In this document: positions 27,042 to 34,526 of the stretch, in pieces
How positions within the stretch are numbered: position 1 is the first letter of the stretch
Layout of the letters: every line of letters begins with the position of its first letter
Assembly (NCBI GenBank): GCA_001604105.1
Contig: LVAQ01000013.1
Location: forward strand, 62,001-126,000
Direction: 5' to 3'
Origin: Clostridiales bacterium Firm_11
GTDB taxonomy: Bacteria > Bacillota > Clostridia > Christensenellales > Aristaeellaceae
DNA length: 64,000 nucleotides
Position numbers and translations under genes: made by a program
Notes under the pieces: generated by a model
The model's database searches: none
Told to the model about the DNA's origin: nothing
The model's input: only the letters and a program-made list of their open reading frames with translations

Positions 27042-27083
27042 CGCAGTTGATCTCGGCACATAGGAGGGTTGTGCCGAAGGCAC

Positions 27084-27512
27084 TTATTTCACAACACCTT
27101 TTTTCAGGATAACATTAGCATACAACGCGCTTTCCCCTGTCGCGACGCATGCGTAGCAACGTCGTCCCCTTTCATAAAACGCAGGCTTTTCCAGCGTTTC
27201 TTCGCGTAAGCCATCCGGTTCATGCTTATGACCAATCGCGCGGTACTGGCTCCAAATTTCAGGCTTGTAGGGATCACCCGGCACTACGGCCATCAGCGCT
27301 GTGGGATGCTGCGCATAGGCATCAAGCGGAAAGAAGAACAAAATCATATCCAGTATTTCACAGATGCCATAGCCATCCATGCGCACACAACGTTCCGGGC
27401 AGCCAAACTTTGGGTAATTGCCATCACACAAAAGGAGTTCGTCACCATGACCCATTTCCAGCATGATCTTCATGAGTTCCGGCGGCATCAGCGCCGGTAT
27501 ATTCTTCAGCAT
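27084..27512 (-). CDS. fucU: RbsD/FucU-family sugar mutarotase
   Basis: 142 residues matching the FucU branch: MLKNIPALMPPELMKIMLEMGHGDELLLCDGNYP, where the His of GHGDE is the catalytic residue and the family usually reads AN-P. A Tyr/Cys-rich C-terminus with CYACVATGE follows (homologues: A-V-TGE). Known members interconvert anomers of L-fucose or D-ribose. It is the last gene of the operon running from 32897, so it probably supplies the correct anomer of the sugar used there. L-fucose itself is not implied by the other genes. Confidence 0.9.
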   Translation of the reverse strand: MLKNIPALMPPELMKIMLEMGHGDELLLCDGNYPKFGCPERCVRMDGYGICEILDMILFFFPLDAYAQHPTALMAVVPGDPYKPEIWSQYRAIGHKHEPDGLREETLEKPAFYERGRRCYACVATGESALYANVILKKGVVK

Positions 27513-27524
27513 TGCTCTATCTCC

Positions 27525-28538
27525 TCATTCGACGATCACGCCGTCTTCATCCCACAGGTCATGCCAATCTGATGCACCCGGCCACAGGAAAACCTGCCCC
27601 TTGATCAGCCGACAGTCTCGCTCAGCGTTACGCAGGCTATCCATCTCCGCATCAGTCAGCGGATCCTCCGTCGTGCACCGTAAATTGGAAACATATTCGT
27701 TCTCATGTACAGAAAAGGGAATCGGTATTTGTCCGCGCTGTACAGCCCATTTCAGGCATACTACCGCTGGGTGTATCCGGTGCGCTTTTGCAACTTCGAC
27801 CACTTCTGGCACCTCGATATCTGCCACATCATCCGGCGTCATATCCCGTTGCGGTCGTGTTGGACTGCCAATGGGGCAAAACCCGATTGGCTGTATGTTA
27901 TGCGCGATCACATAATCGAAGAGCGCCTGCTGCTGAAAACACGGGTGCAGCTCCATTTCGATTACGGTTGGCTTGATTCGGCACAGCGGCAATACAGCCT
28001 CCAATTTGGGGATGGTCATGCTGCTCATGCCAATATGGCGTACTAATCCAAGATCATACAGCCGCTCCATCTGCCGCCACGTTTCCATGAATCTTTCCAC
28101 GGAGAAGGGCTTGCTGTCCGGATTACGGCTATCGCCATCGCAACCGGGCGCATGGTAGTTGGGGAATGGCCAGTGCACAAAATACGCGTCGATGTAATCC
28201 AATTGCAGATCCTGCAAGCTTTTTGCGCAGGAAAGTAACACATCGCCTTTGCCATGCATATCATTCCAGACTTTTGAAGTAATAAACAGCTCATCCCGCT
28301 GTACTACCCCTTCCGCAAGCGCCTGTTCAAAAACACGGCCAATCAATGCTTCGTTTCCATACACCGAGGCACAATCAAACATCCGGTAGCCACAGCGGAT
28401 CGCTCCTGCTACCGCCTGCGCAACTTGATCCGGTGAGAAACGATCGCTTCCAAAGGTACCCATTCCGATACAGGGGATTTCCTCGCCGGTAATCAGTTTC
28501 CGCTTGGGTACGAGCGAAGGATTAATGAATTCCGTCAT
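27525..28538 (-). CDS. Aldo/keto reductase
   Basis: About 337 residues of a TIM-barrel NADPH-dependent reductase. The catalytic tetrad is visible: Asp and Tyr in FDCASVYGNE, Lys in ITSKVWND, His in YFVHWPFPN. The cofactor region near the C-terminus (IPIPFSVHENEYVSNL) differs a little from the usual IPG-xx-x-x-R/H. Such enzymes reduce aldoses to alditols or act on ketones. The ATG at 28538 has GAAGGG upstream; a longer frame from 28562 lacks a site. It sits between the PfkB kinase and FucU genes. In this operon, aldose to alditol reduction is a reasonable guess. Confidence 0.88.
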   Translation of the reverse strand: MTEFINPSLVPKRKLITGEEIPCIGMGTFGSDRFSPDQVAQAVAGAIRCGYRMFDCASVYGNEALIGRVFEQALAEGVVQRDELFITSKVWNDMHGKGDVLLSCAKSLQDLQLDYIDAYFVHWPFPNYHAPGCDGDSRNPDSKPFSVERFMETWRQMERLYDLGLVRHIGMSSMTIPKLEAVLPLCRIKPTVIEMELHPCFQQQALFDYVIAHNIQPIGFCPIGSPTRPQRDMTPDDVADIEVPEVVEVAKAHRIHPAVVCLKWAVQRGQIPIPFSVHENEYVSNLRCTTEDPLTDAEMDSLRNAERDCRLIKGQVFLWPGASDWHDLWDEDGVIVE

Positions 28539-28565
28539 GTGATACCCTTCTTTCTGTTTCATTGG

Positions 28566-29498
28566 TTAATTCAATTGCGCAATCTCAACGTTGGGGTAGA
28601 TGGCGTGATAATCATCCGGGTTAAAATCTCCTGTCGCCAAGGATAATGCGCTGGCGGCTGAAACCGCTATGGCAAGGCGCAACTGTTCCATGACGGATCG
28701 TTTTCGCGCGATGCCGACCGCAAGACCCGCCAACATGCTATCCCCGCAACCCACGGTGTTTTTCGGGTCGATCCGCGGCGGCTTTCCCCAATATGTGCCT
28801 TGCGCGCATGCCATCACCGCGCCTTGCGCGCCAAGAGAAAGCACTACCATCGGGATGCCGCCCCGATGCAATTCATACGCTGCCTCCGCAAGCCCTTCAA
28901 GAGAACTGGGCACGCTACCGATAAGCTGTGTCAGCTCATCCGTGTTTGGTTTGATCAATGTCGGGCGTTCACGTAACGTGCTCTTCAACGATACGCCACT
29001 GGTATCAAGCAGCACAGGCTTGCCAGCATCGCGGCACAGCCGGATCATCACTTCATAAGCATCCGCCGGAACCCCTTTTGGCATGCTGCCGGAGATCGTC
29101 ACCACATCCGCATTGGGCAGTTGGCGCTGGAAATCCGTAAAAAATCTTGCGAGTTCACTTTCTTCAACCAGCGCGCCTGGCTCAAGGTATTCTGTACTCA
29201 TGCCACAAGAAGCATCCCAAATGTTAATACAGCTGCGCGTTTCGGCCGCAATTCGCGTAAATGCCTTTCGAATCTCCGGTTGTGTAATCAACGATTCGAA
29301 ATATTGCCCGGTAAACCCGCCGATAAAACCCATCGCGGTAACAGGTTCGCCCAGTTTTGCTGCCACGCGCGATACGTTCATGCCTTTACCACCCGCTGTA
29401 TTGATCACCTCCTGTACACGCATCACGCTGTAGGGTGTTTGCTTTTGCAGCATGTACAGTTTATCGATGGAGGTGCTCAGCGTTACAGTCAATATCAT
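28566..29498 (-). CDS. PfkB-family sugar-phosphate kinase (tagatose-6-P or fructose-1-P kinase type)
   Basis: 310 residues, hexose-kinase fold. It begins ILTVTLSTSIDKLYML, holds NTAGGKGMNVSRVAAKLGEPV (substrate glycines) near residue 33 and the ATP/anion hole NTVGCGDSMLAGLAVG near residue 245, where the Asp is the catalytic base. This matches the LacC/FruK subgroup, which phosphorylates ketose phosphates to bisphosphates. Tagatose-6-phosphate is favoured because a galactitol-phosphate-type dehydrogenase and a class II aldolase are in the same operon. GAGGAATC precedes the start, and GatD lies nine bases upstream. Confidence 0.88.
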   Translation of the reverse strand: MILTVTLSTSIDKLYMLQKQTPYSVMRVQEVINTAGGKGMNVSRVAAKLGEPVTAMGFIGGFTGQYFESLITQPEIRKAFTRIAAETRSCINIWDASCGMSTEYLEPGALVEESELARFFTDFQRQLPNADVVTISGSMPKGVPADAYEVMIRLCRDAGKPVLLDTSGVSLKSTLRERPTLIKPNTDELTQLIGSVPSSLEGLAEAAYELHRGGIPMVVLSLGAQGAVMACAQGTYWGKPPRIDPKNTVGCGDSMLAGLAVGIARKRSVMEQLRLAIAVSAASALSLATGDFNPDDYHAIYPNVEIAQLN

Positions 29499-29507
29499 TG
29501 TGATTCC

Positions 29508-30554
29508 TCATTCGTTGATCAACATGACTTTTCCATGAACCTGAGCAGGCTCCCGGTAGAGCGCGAAAGCCTCGGCCGCCTGATGCAGGGGAAAGGTACG
29601 GAAAATAAACGCAGGGTCGAAGCGCAAGGCTCCGGTTGCGAAATAATGCGCGGTTAAATCCCATTCGCAGCCCGGGAAAGGAGCAGAATAGCTCATCCAG
29701 CTTCCAGTCAGGGTGAACTCCTTACGGTTCATACACTCCCACTGCCGAGGCGAAAAAGTGAGATCGGTATGCGGTGTGCCAATGAAGCAAACACGCGCTT
29801 TATTCGCAGCGAGTTCGAAGGCTAATCGCATAGTATCCGGGTTTCCCGCCGTCTCCAAAACGCTGTCAAATCCTGCGCCGCCCGTAAGCGCCAAGGCCTG
29901 CTGAAGATGCTCACTGCTCAGGGTGTTGACTGCCTCATCCGCGCCCATTTGTTTCGCCAGCGCCAGGCGGCTTTCGTCAATATCAAATGCAACCAGCTTT
30001 TTCGCGCCGAATATCTTCGCCCACTGCAAGGTGAAAATGCCGATCGTGCCGCAGCCCAGTACCGCCACCGTTCCCCCGCCTCGATAATCCGCTTGCAGGA
30101 GGCCGTGAAGCGCCACGGTGGAAGGCTCGAACATGGCAGCCTGTTCGTACGGGATGGATGCGTCATACTTAACCGCGTTGCGGGCAGGCAGCACGACATA
30201 TTCCGCGAAGCTGCCTTGTTCTCGACTGCCAATGAAGCTGTAGTGTTTGCATAACGCGTAGTGACCCCGTTGGCAATCATCACAGGTCATACAGGGGACC
30301 AGCGGAGCGCCGCTTACGGTATCCCCGATGGCAAACCCTTGCACACCTTCGCCGATCTCTGTCACATCTCCGCTGAACTCATGCCCCAAAACCACTGGGA
30401 AAAAATGCGCGCCGTGATGCAGTACACGCGGCACATCACTACCACAAATGCCTGTTGCCCGAACGCGTACTTTCACGGTGCCCGGTCGTATCCGCGGAGT
30501 CTCCCACTCCTCAAAACGGATATCCTCATTGCCATGTAACACAGCCGCTTTCAT
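29508..30554 (-). CDS. gatD: Zinc-dependent polyol-phosphate dehydrogenase, GatD-like
   Basis: 348 residues of the zinc medium-chain dehydrogenase family. Visible: ATGICGSDVPR with the catalytic zinc Cys, GHEFSGDV with His/Glu, four structural Cys in CMTCDDCQRGHYALC, the NAD-binding AVLGCGTIGIF, and GSWMSYSAPFPGCEWD near residue 285, which closely resembles galactitol-1-phosphate 5-dehydrogenase. The expected reaction is galactitol-1-phosphate to tagatose-6-phosphate, or a stereoisomer. AAGGAGG precedes the start. It lies between the FGGY kinase and the PfkB kinase. No PTS genes accompany it, unlike the enteric gat operon. Confidence 0.85.
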   Translation of the reverse strand: MKAAVLHGNEDIRFEEWETPRIRPGTVKVRVRATGICGSDVPRVLHHGAHFFPVVLGHEFSGDVTEIGEGVQGFAIGDTVSGAPLVPCMTCDDCQRGHYALCKHYSFIGSREQGSFAEYVVLPARNAVKYDASIPYEQAAMFEPSTVALHGLLQADYRGGGTVAVLGCGTIGIFTLQWAKIFGAKKLVAFDIDESRLALAKQMGADEAVNTLSSEHLQQALALTGGAGFDSVLETAGNPDTMRLAFELAANKARVCFIGTPHTDLTFSPRQWECMNRKEFTLTGSWMSYSAPFPGCEWDLTAHYFATGALRFDPAFIFRTFPLHQAAEAFALYREPAQVHGKVMLINE

Positions 30555-30564
30555 GAATGCCTCC

Positions 30565-32055
30565 TTACTGAAGTTCCCTTTCGCCCATCATGGGCGCGAG
30601 CTTCTCATACAATTCCCGATAAACGCTATAACCCGCGTGGTAGATTTCCATAGTAGCGGCATCCGGCATATGAATGCGTTTGACAGTGACTGTACTGGCC
30701 GTCGCCTGCGCAAAGCTGCTGTACACACCGACCCCCACGCCCGCAAGAATTGCCGCCCCAAGCGTGGTGGCCGTATCGCTTGCGGGCACTTCAATACGCC
30801 GCCCGGTCACATCCGCTTTGATCTGGGTCCAAACCACGCTGTTCGCACTGCCACCCATGGCGCGCAATGTGCCTGTGGTAGCCCCTGCTTCCCCAGCCGT
30901 CTCAACATTATGCCTTAACGCATACGCAACCCCTTCCATGACCGCGCGGATCAGATGCGCGCGCGTCTTGGTAAACCCTAGCCCAAAGAAAACACCGCTA
31001 GCGTTCGGGTTCCATATCGGGCTGCGTTCACCGGCCATATACGGTAAAAACACAACGCCTTCGCTGCCCGCAGGCACAGTAGCGGCAAGGTCACTCATCT
31101 GGGCAAAGCTTAGCTCAGGACAAACCGTTTCCCTAAGCCACTTAAGCGCACCGCCGCCGCCCGTTGTACCGCCCTGTAAAAGCCATCGATCAGGCACTAC
31201 ATGGTAACTGAGTATCAGTTTGGGGTCTGCCAAAAACCGATCGATGCACAGGCTCATACCGCCTGCTTGCCCTCCCTGTTCTTGCGTTTGACCGGCCTCA
31301 ATAACCCCTGCCCCCAGCGTTCCGCAGGCGGCATCCAGCCCTCCGGCTACGACCGGTGTTCCTTGCGCAAGCCCTGTACGGCGAGCCGCTTCCTCGTTGA
31401 CGTGCCCAACAACTTCGTGACAGGCAAATAGCGGCGGCAGGTGCTGCGGATTAATCCCAAGCCGACGTGCCATCGACGCATCCCACATGCCTTGGCGCAT
31501 ATCAAAACAGTACATGCCGTACCCTTGCGAAACATCCTGCGTAAACGCACCGGTAAGCCGCTGCACAATGAAGCTGTTTGATTGCAAAAAAAACGCGGCC
31601 TTACGATATACCTCAGGCATCCTGTTTTGATACCACAAAATTTTAGGCAATGCATAACTGGGTTGGATTGGGTTGCCGCAAAGCGCGAAGAGTTCGTCCG
31701 CCGGAACGCTTCTAATGATTTCATCACATTCCGCGCGAGCACGTGTATCCGACCATATGGGCGTGTTACACAGTACCGAACCGCCTGCATCCATCGCAAT
31801 GGCTGACCAGCTTTGGCCATCTACGCCAATGGCGGCAATATCGCTCCGCTTTACACCGCTTGTCGCAAGCACATCCTGAATCGCCTCGCACACGCCTGCC
31901 CACCAATCCTGGGGGTTCTGTTCCGCCCAGCCGGGCGCAGGATACAGTACAGGGTACGCACGAATGGCCTGTGCCTTAACAGACCCATCCACATGAAAAA
32001 GGGCAACCTTACAGGCGGATGTGCCTACATCGATACCCAAAGTATACACAGCCAT
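30565..32055 (-). CDS. FGGY-family carbohydrate kinase (xylulokinase-like)
   Basis: 496 residues: two actin-like domains. N-terminal VYTLGIDVGTSACKVALF is the phosphate-1 loop, with AIGVDGQSWSA downstream and the catalytic-Asp region VVAGGLDAACGTLGAG near residue 250. A C-terminal GGSANSVVWTQIKADVTG signature follows. Family members phosphorylate xylulose, glycerol, ribitol and other polyols or ketoses; the substrate here is not evident. The ATG at 32055 is preceded by GGAAAGG and lies two bases from the aldolase stop. In this operon it may phosphorylate a polyol, feeding the GatD-like enzyme. Confidence 0.9.
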   Translation of the reverse strand: MAVYTLGIDVGTSACKVALFHVDGSVKAQAIRAYPVLYPAPGWAEQNPQDWWAGVCEAIQDVLATSGVKRSDIAAIGVDGQSWSAIAMDAGGSVLCNTPIWSDTRARAECDEIIRSVPADELFALCGNPIQPSYALPKILWYQNRMPEVYRKAAFFLQSNSFIVQRLTGAFTQDVSQGYGMYCFDMRQGMWDASMARRLGINPQHLPPLFACHEVVGHVNEEAARRTGLAQGTPVVAGGLDAACGTLGAGVIEAGQTQEQGGQAGGMSLCIDRFLADPKLILSYHVVPDRWLLQGGTTGGGGALKWLRETVCPELSFAQMSDLAATVPAGSEGVVFLPYMAGERSPIWNPNASGVFFGLGFTKTRAHLIRAVMEGVAYALRHNVETAGEAGATTGTLRAMGGSANSVVWTQIKADVTGRRIEVPASDTATTLGAAILAGVGVGVYSSFAQATASTVTVKRIHMPDAATMEIYHAGYSVYRELYEKLAPMMGERELQ

Positions 32056-32057
32056 CG

Positions 32058-32897
32058 CTAAGCCTTTCCAGCTGAACCGCAAACAGTTATCAGCTCCATA
32101 ACGCGCGCCTTAACCGCATCACGACCAGCGGCAAGGTAAGCTTTGGGGTCAAAATTGCTCGTATTTTCTATGATATGCGCACGAACCGCATTGCTGAAGG
32201 TAATGCGCAACTCGGTAGCGTAATTCACTTTGCAGATTCCCTTCTGAATGCACATGCGTACCGTATCATCCGGTACGCCGCTGGTACCATGCAAAACAAG
32301 TGGGATCGAAAGCACGTTTCGAATTTCTTCCAACCGCTTTAGATCCAGCTGTGGGATGCCTCGATAGACCCCGTGCGCAGTCCCGATGGCCACTGCCAGG
32401 CTGGATATGCCCGTGCGCTGTGCAAACTCGACAGCCTCGGCCGGGTCGGTATACTGCGGCTTAGCTTCATGGTCATCCTCCTTGCCCCCGACGGTGCCCA
32501 ATTCTGCCTCCACGGGAATCCCGTCTGCCATTTCTACAACGCTGCGTGTAAGCGTAACGTTACCACTAAAAGGCAGCAGAGAACCATCGATCATCAGCGA
32601 TGTATACCCTTCCCGCACGCATTGTTCGGCAAGCGCAAGGCTGTTGCCGTGATCCAAATGCAAGGCGACCGGTATGCTCACATCCCGTGCCATACGGCTT
32701 ACCATACCGGCAAACACGCTCGGGGGTGCATATCGTAAGGTGCCGGATGTGGTTTGAATCAACACCGGGGCGTTCAACTCCGCCGCTGCGGCAATTACGC
32801 CTTGCGCCATTTCCATATTCTCCACGTTGAACGCGCCCACAGCATATTGACGGCGTTGTGCTTCCAGCAACAGTTCTTTCGATGATAGCAATGGCAT
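32058..32897 (-). CDS. Class II ketose-bisphosphate aldolase (GatY/KbaY/Fba type)
   Basis: 279 residues, zinc-dependent TIM barrel cleaving a ketose-1,6-bisphosphate to dihydroxyacetone phosphate and glyceraldehyde-3-phosphate. Motifs: YAVGAFNVENMEM, VALHLDHGNS (catalytic Asp and zinc His), VEAELGTVGGKEDD, IGTAHGVYRG and LVLHGTSGVPDD, the zinc and phosphate residues. It resembles tagatose-bisphosphate aldolases in size and context, but fructose-bisphosphate cannot be excluded. I start at 32897, with GGAG nine bases upstream. It is the first gene of the operon, under the promoter and operator at 32916-32965. Confidence 0.9.
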   Translation of the reverse strand: MPLLSSKELLLEAQRRQYAVGAFNVENMEMAQGVIAAAAELNAPVLIQTTSGTLRYAPPSVFAGMVSRMARDVSIPVALHLDHGNSLALAEQCVREGYTSLMIDGSLLPFSGNVTLTRSVVEMADGIPVEAELGTVGGKEDDHEAKPQYTDPAEAVEFAQRTGISSLAVAIGTAHGVYRGIPQLDLKRLEEIRNVLSIPLVLHGTSGVPDDTVRMCIQKGICKVNYATELRITFSNAVRAHIIENTSNFDPKAYLAAGRDAVKARVMELITVCGSAGKA

Positions 32898-32915
32898 AAA
32901 AACCCACTCCATTTA

Positions 32916-32965
32916 CGTAACGTTTCGCTATTGAACAGTATATTCAAAACCATGCAATCTGTCAA
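32916..32965 (-). promoter_or_regulatory. Promoter and LacI-type operator of the carbohydrate operon
   Basis: On the minus strand: TTGACA (32965-32960), 17 bases, TATACT (32942-32937). At the predicted start lies CGTAACGTTTCG (32916-32927), a 12-bp near-palindrome with 10 symmetric positions and an AACGTT core. This matches the layout of LacI-family repression, with the regulator gene divergent. Confidence 0.75.
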
Positions 32966-33017
32966 GGTTATTGAGGGATTTTCAATTGTTTGCTCATAAC
33001 GATTCGTCATGCGATGG

Positions 33018-33058
33018 TTGTATTCAAAGTGCTTCTTTGCTATAATGAAAACGTTCAT
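33018..33058 (+). promoter_or_regulatory. Promoter and operator of the lacI-family gene
   Basis: TTGTAT (33018-33023), 17 bases, and a perfect TATAAT (33041-33046). ATGAAAACGTTCAT (33045-33058) overlaps the transcription start and shares the AACGTT core with the operator at 32916. This suggests autoregulation. It also resembles half of a CcpA cre box. Confidence 0.7.
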
Positions 33059-33092
33059 CAGTGAATCCTAGGAAATACGGAGGGCGTATGCG

Positions 33093-34115
33093 ATGGCAGC
33101 CACAATGAAGGATATCGCCAGAGTCACAGGCCTGGGGCTTGCGACGATATCAAAGTACCTCAACGGCGGTACCGTACGTCCAAAGAATAAAAAGCTTATT
33201 GAAAACGCGGTACGAGATCTGCGTTTCGTACCTAACGAATTCGCCAGAAGCTTAAAAACAAGTCAATCCCGCACGGTTGGCGTGGTAATTCCCGAGCTTG
33301 GCAACCAGTTTATCACATCCATTATTACTTCCATGGAAGATATCCTGCGCAAACATGACTATGCCGTCATTGTTTGCGATTGCCGAACAGACGCCAAGCG
33401 TGAAAAGGATGCTGTCACGTTTCTGGTGCACAAACGTGTGGATGGACTCATCAGCATGCCAACCGATACCACGGGCGCGCACCTTCAGCCCGCGCTGGAT
33501 GCCGGGATTCCCATCGTTCTCGTGGATCGAATGCTCAAAAGCTTGAATGGTCTGGTAAGTGCCGTTGTGGTAGACAATGTGGATGCCGCAGAAAAAGCGA
33601 CTCGATTCTTGCTGCAATCCGGCCATGATGAGATTGGGCTGATTCTCGGGAATGAAGGTATCTATACCACCCAAAAACGACGCGAAGGTTACCTCAATGC
33701 GTATGCAGAGTTTCATTGCAAACCCCGCGAGGAGTTAATCCGTTTCAGTGATTATACCATGGATGGCGGCTATGCCGCTATGAAAGCGTTGTTAGCGCAA
33801 AAAACGCAACCGACAGCAGTCTTCGTGACCAATTTCGAAATGACGCTCGGCGCGATGCTCGCTCTCAATGAGGCACAATTGAAGGTTCCCGATCAGATTT
33901 CGTTCATCGGCTTTGATAAGTTGGATCTTTTTGGCGCTGTTTTTCCCAACCTTACATTGGTCAAACAGCCGCAGAACGCCATCGGCGAGTGTGTTGCCAA
34001 ACAGCTGCTTCGCCTGCTTACCGATGCTTCCTCCGGTCCATTGCACCAGATCATCACACTATCCACACAACTGAATGAAGGCAGCAGTACCCGCATCATA
34101 CAAAAACCACAGTAA
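33093..34115 (+). CDS. LacI-family transcriptional regulator
   Basis: 340 residues. N-terminal helix-turn-helix with TMKDIARVTGLGLATISKYLNGG and hinge region RSLKTSQSRTVGVVIPE; the remainder is a periplasmic-binding-protein-like effector domain with VDGLISMP and a FIGFDKLDLF segment. It is divergent from the carbohydrate operon, and both start regions carry AACGTT-centred palindromes, so it most likely represses that operon and itself. The inducer should be a sugar or sugar phosphate of the pathway. GGAGGG precedes the start. There is no further gene in its operon. Confidence 0.94.
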   Translation: MAATMKDIARVTGLGLATISKYLNGGTVRPKNKKLIENAVRDLRFVPNEFARSLKTSQSRTVGVVIPELGNQFITSIITSMEDILRKHDYAVIVCDCRTDAKREKDAVTFLVHKRVDGLISMPTDTTGAHLQPALDAGIPIVLVDRMLKSLNGLVSAVVVDNVDAAEKATRFLLQSGHDEIGLILGNEGIYTTQKRREGYLNAYAEFHCKPREELIRFSDYTMDGGYAAMKALLAQKTQPTAVFVTNFEMTLGAMLALNEAQLKVPDQISFIGFDKLDLFGAVFPNLTLVKQPQNAIGECVAKQLLRLLTDASSGPLHQIITLSTQLNEGSSTRIIQKPQ

Positions 34116-34526
34116 ATGCAGTATGCATTGCGGTACTCCTTGCCCCTGCATTCACATATCTGTTTTTAGATATGCGTTCATTTGCATAACGTTTTCCTTC
34201 TTCCTTTTGTTCATCTCCTGAACAAAACGCCATCATAACTTGTCCGCTTCCTGCCGATGTGGTAAAATGATACCATTGTTATGTTATCGTTTCATAATTT
34301 GCATGGCTCTGCGGCGCTTCCCCAAAGGAACTGCCGGCACCGCGACCACCTTTCGGATGAGCCGTCGCATCCTTCTGCATCGCTGTACGGACTGGGGCGC
34401 TGTACTATGAGCCCAAGTGATAAGCGGAGAACCAAACACGCCCTTGACCCATCCATCGTTCGAATGGGACGCCTTGACAGCAGAACATGCTCCCGGTGAG
34501 CAATCGACAAGCAAGGAGGGTATCCA
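34116..34526 (+). promoter_or_regulatory. Gap with AACGTT site, palindrome, promoter and long leader
   Basis: After lacI come a 7-bp hairpin (34155-34174), an AACGTT-cored site (34188-34193) and a palindrome TTTTGTTCA-N5-TGAACAAAA (34205-34227). Then comes a promoter, TTGTCC (34240-34245), 17 bases, TAAAAT (34263-34268). The transcript would have a leader of about 250 bases before the next gene, with a stem CCCAT/ATGGG near 34447-34467. No protein gene is convincing. I do not recognise a riboswitch class. Confidence 0.55.

Noticed and set aside
33045..33058. CcpA cre box at the lacI start
   Set aside because: Only the first ten bases fit the cre consensus; the AACGTT palindrome shared with the divergent operator fits a LacI site better.
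34269..34526. 6S RNA or SRP RNA in the leader
   Set aside because: No conserved core of either RNA could be found; kept only as an unexplained leader.
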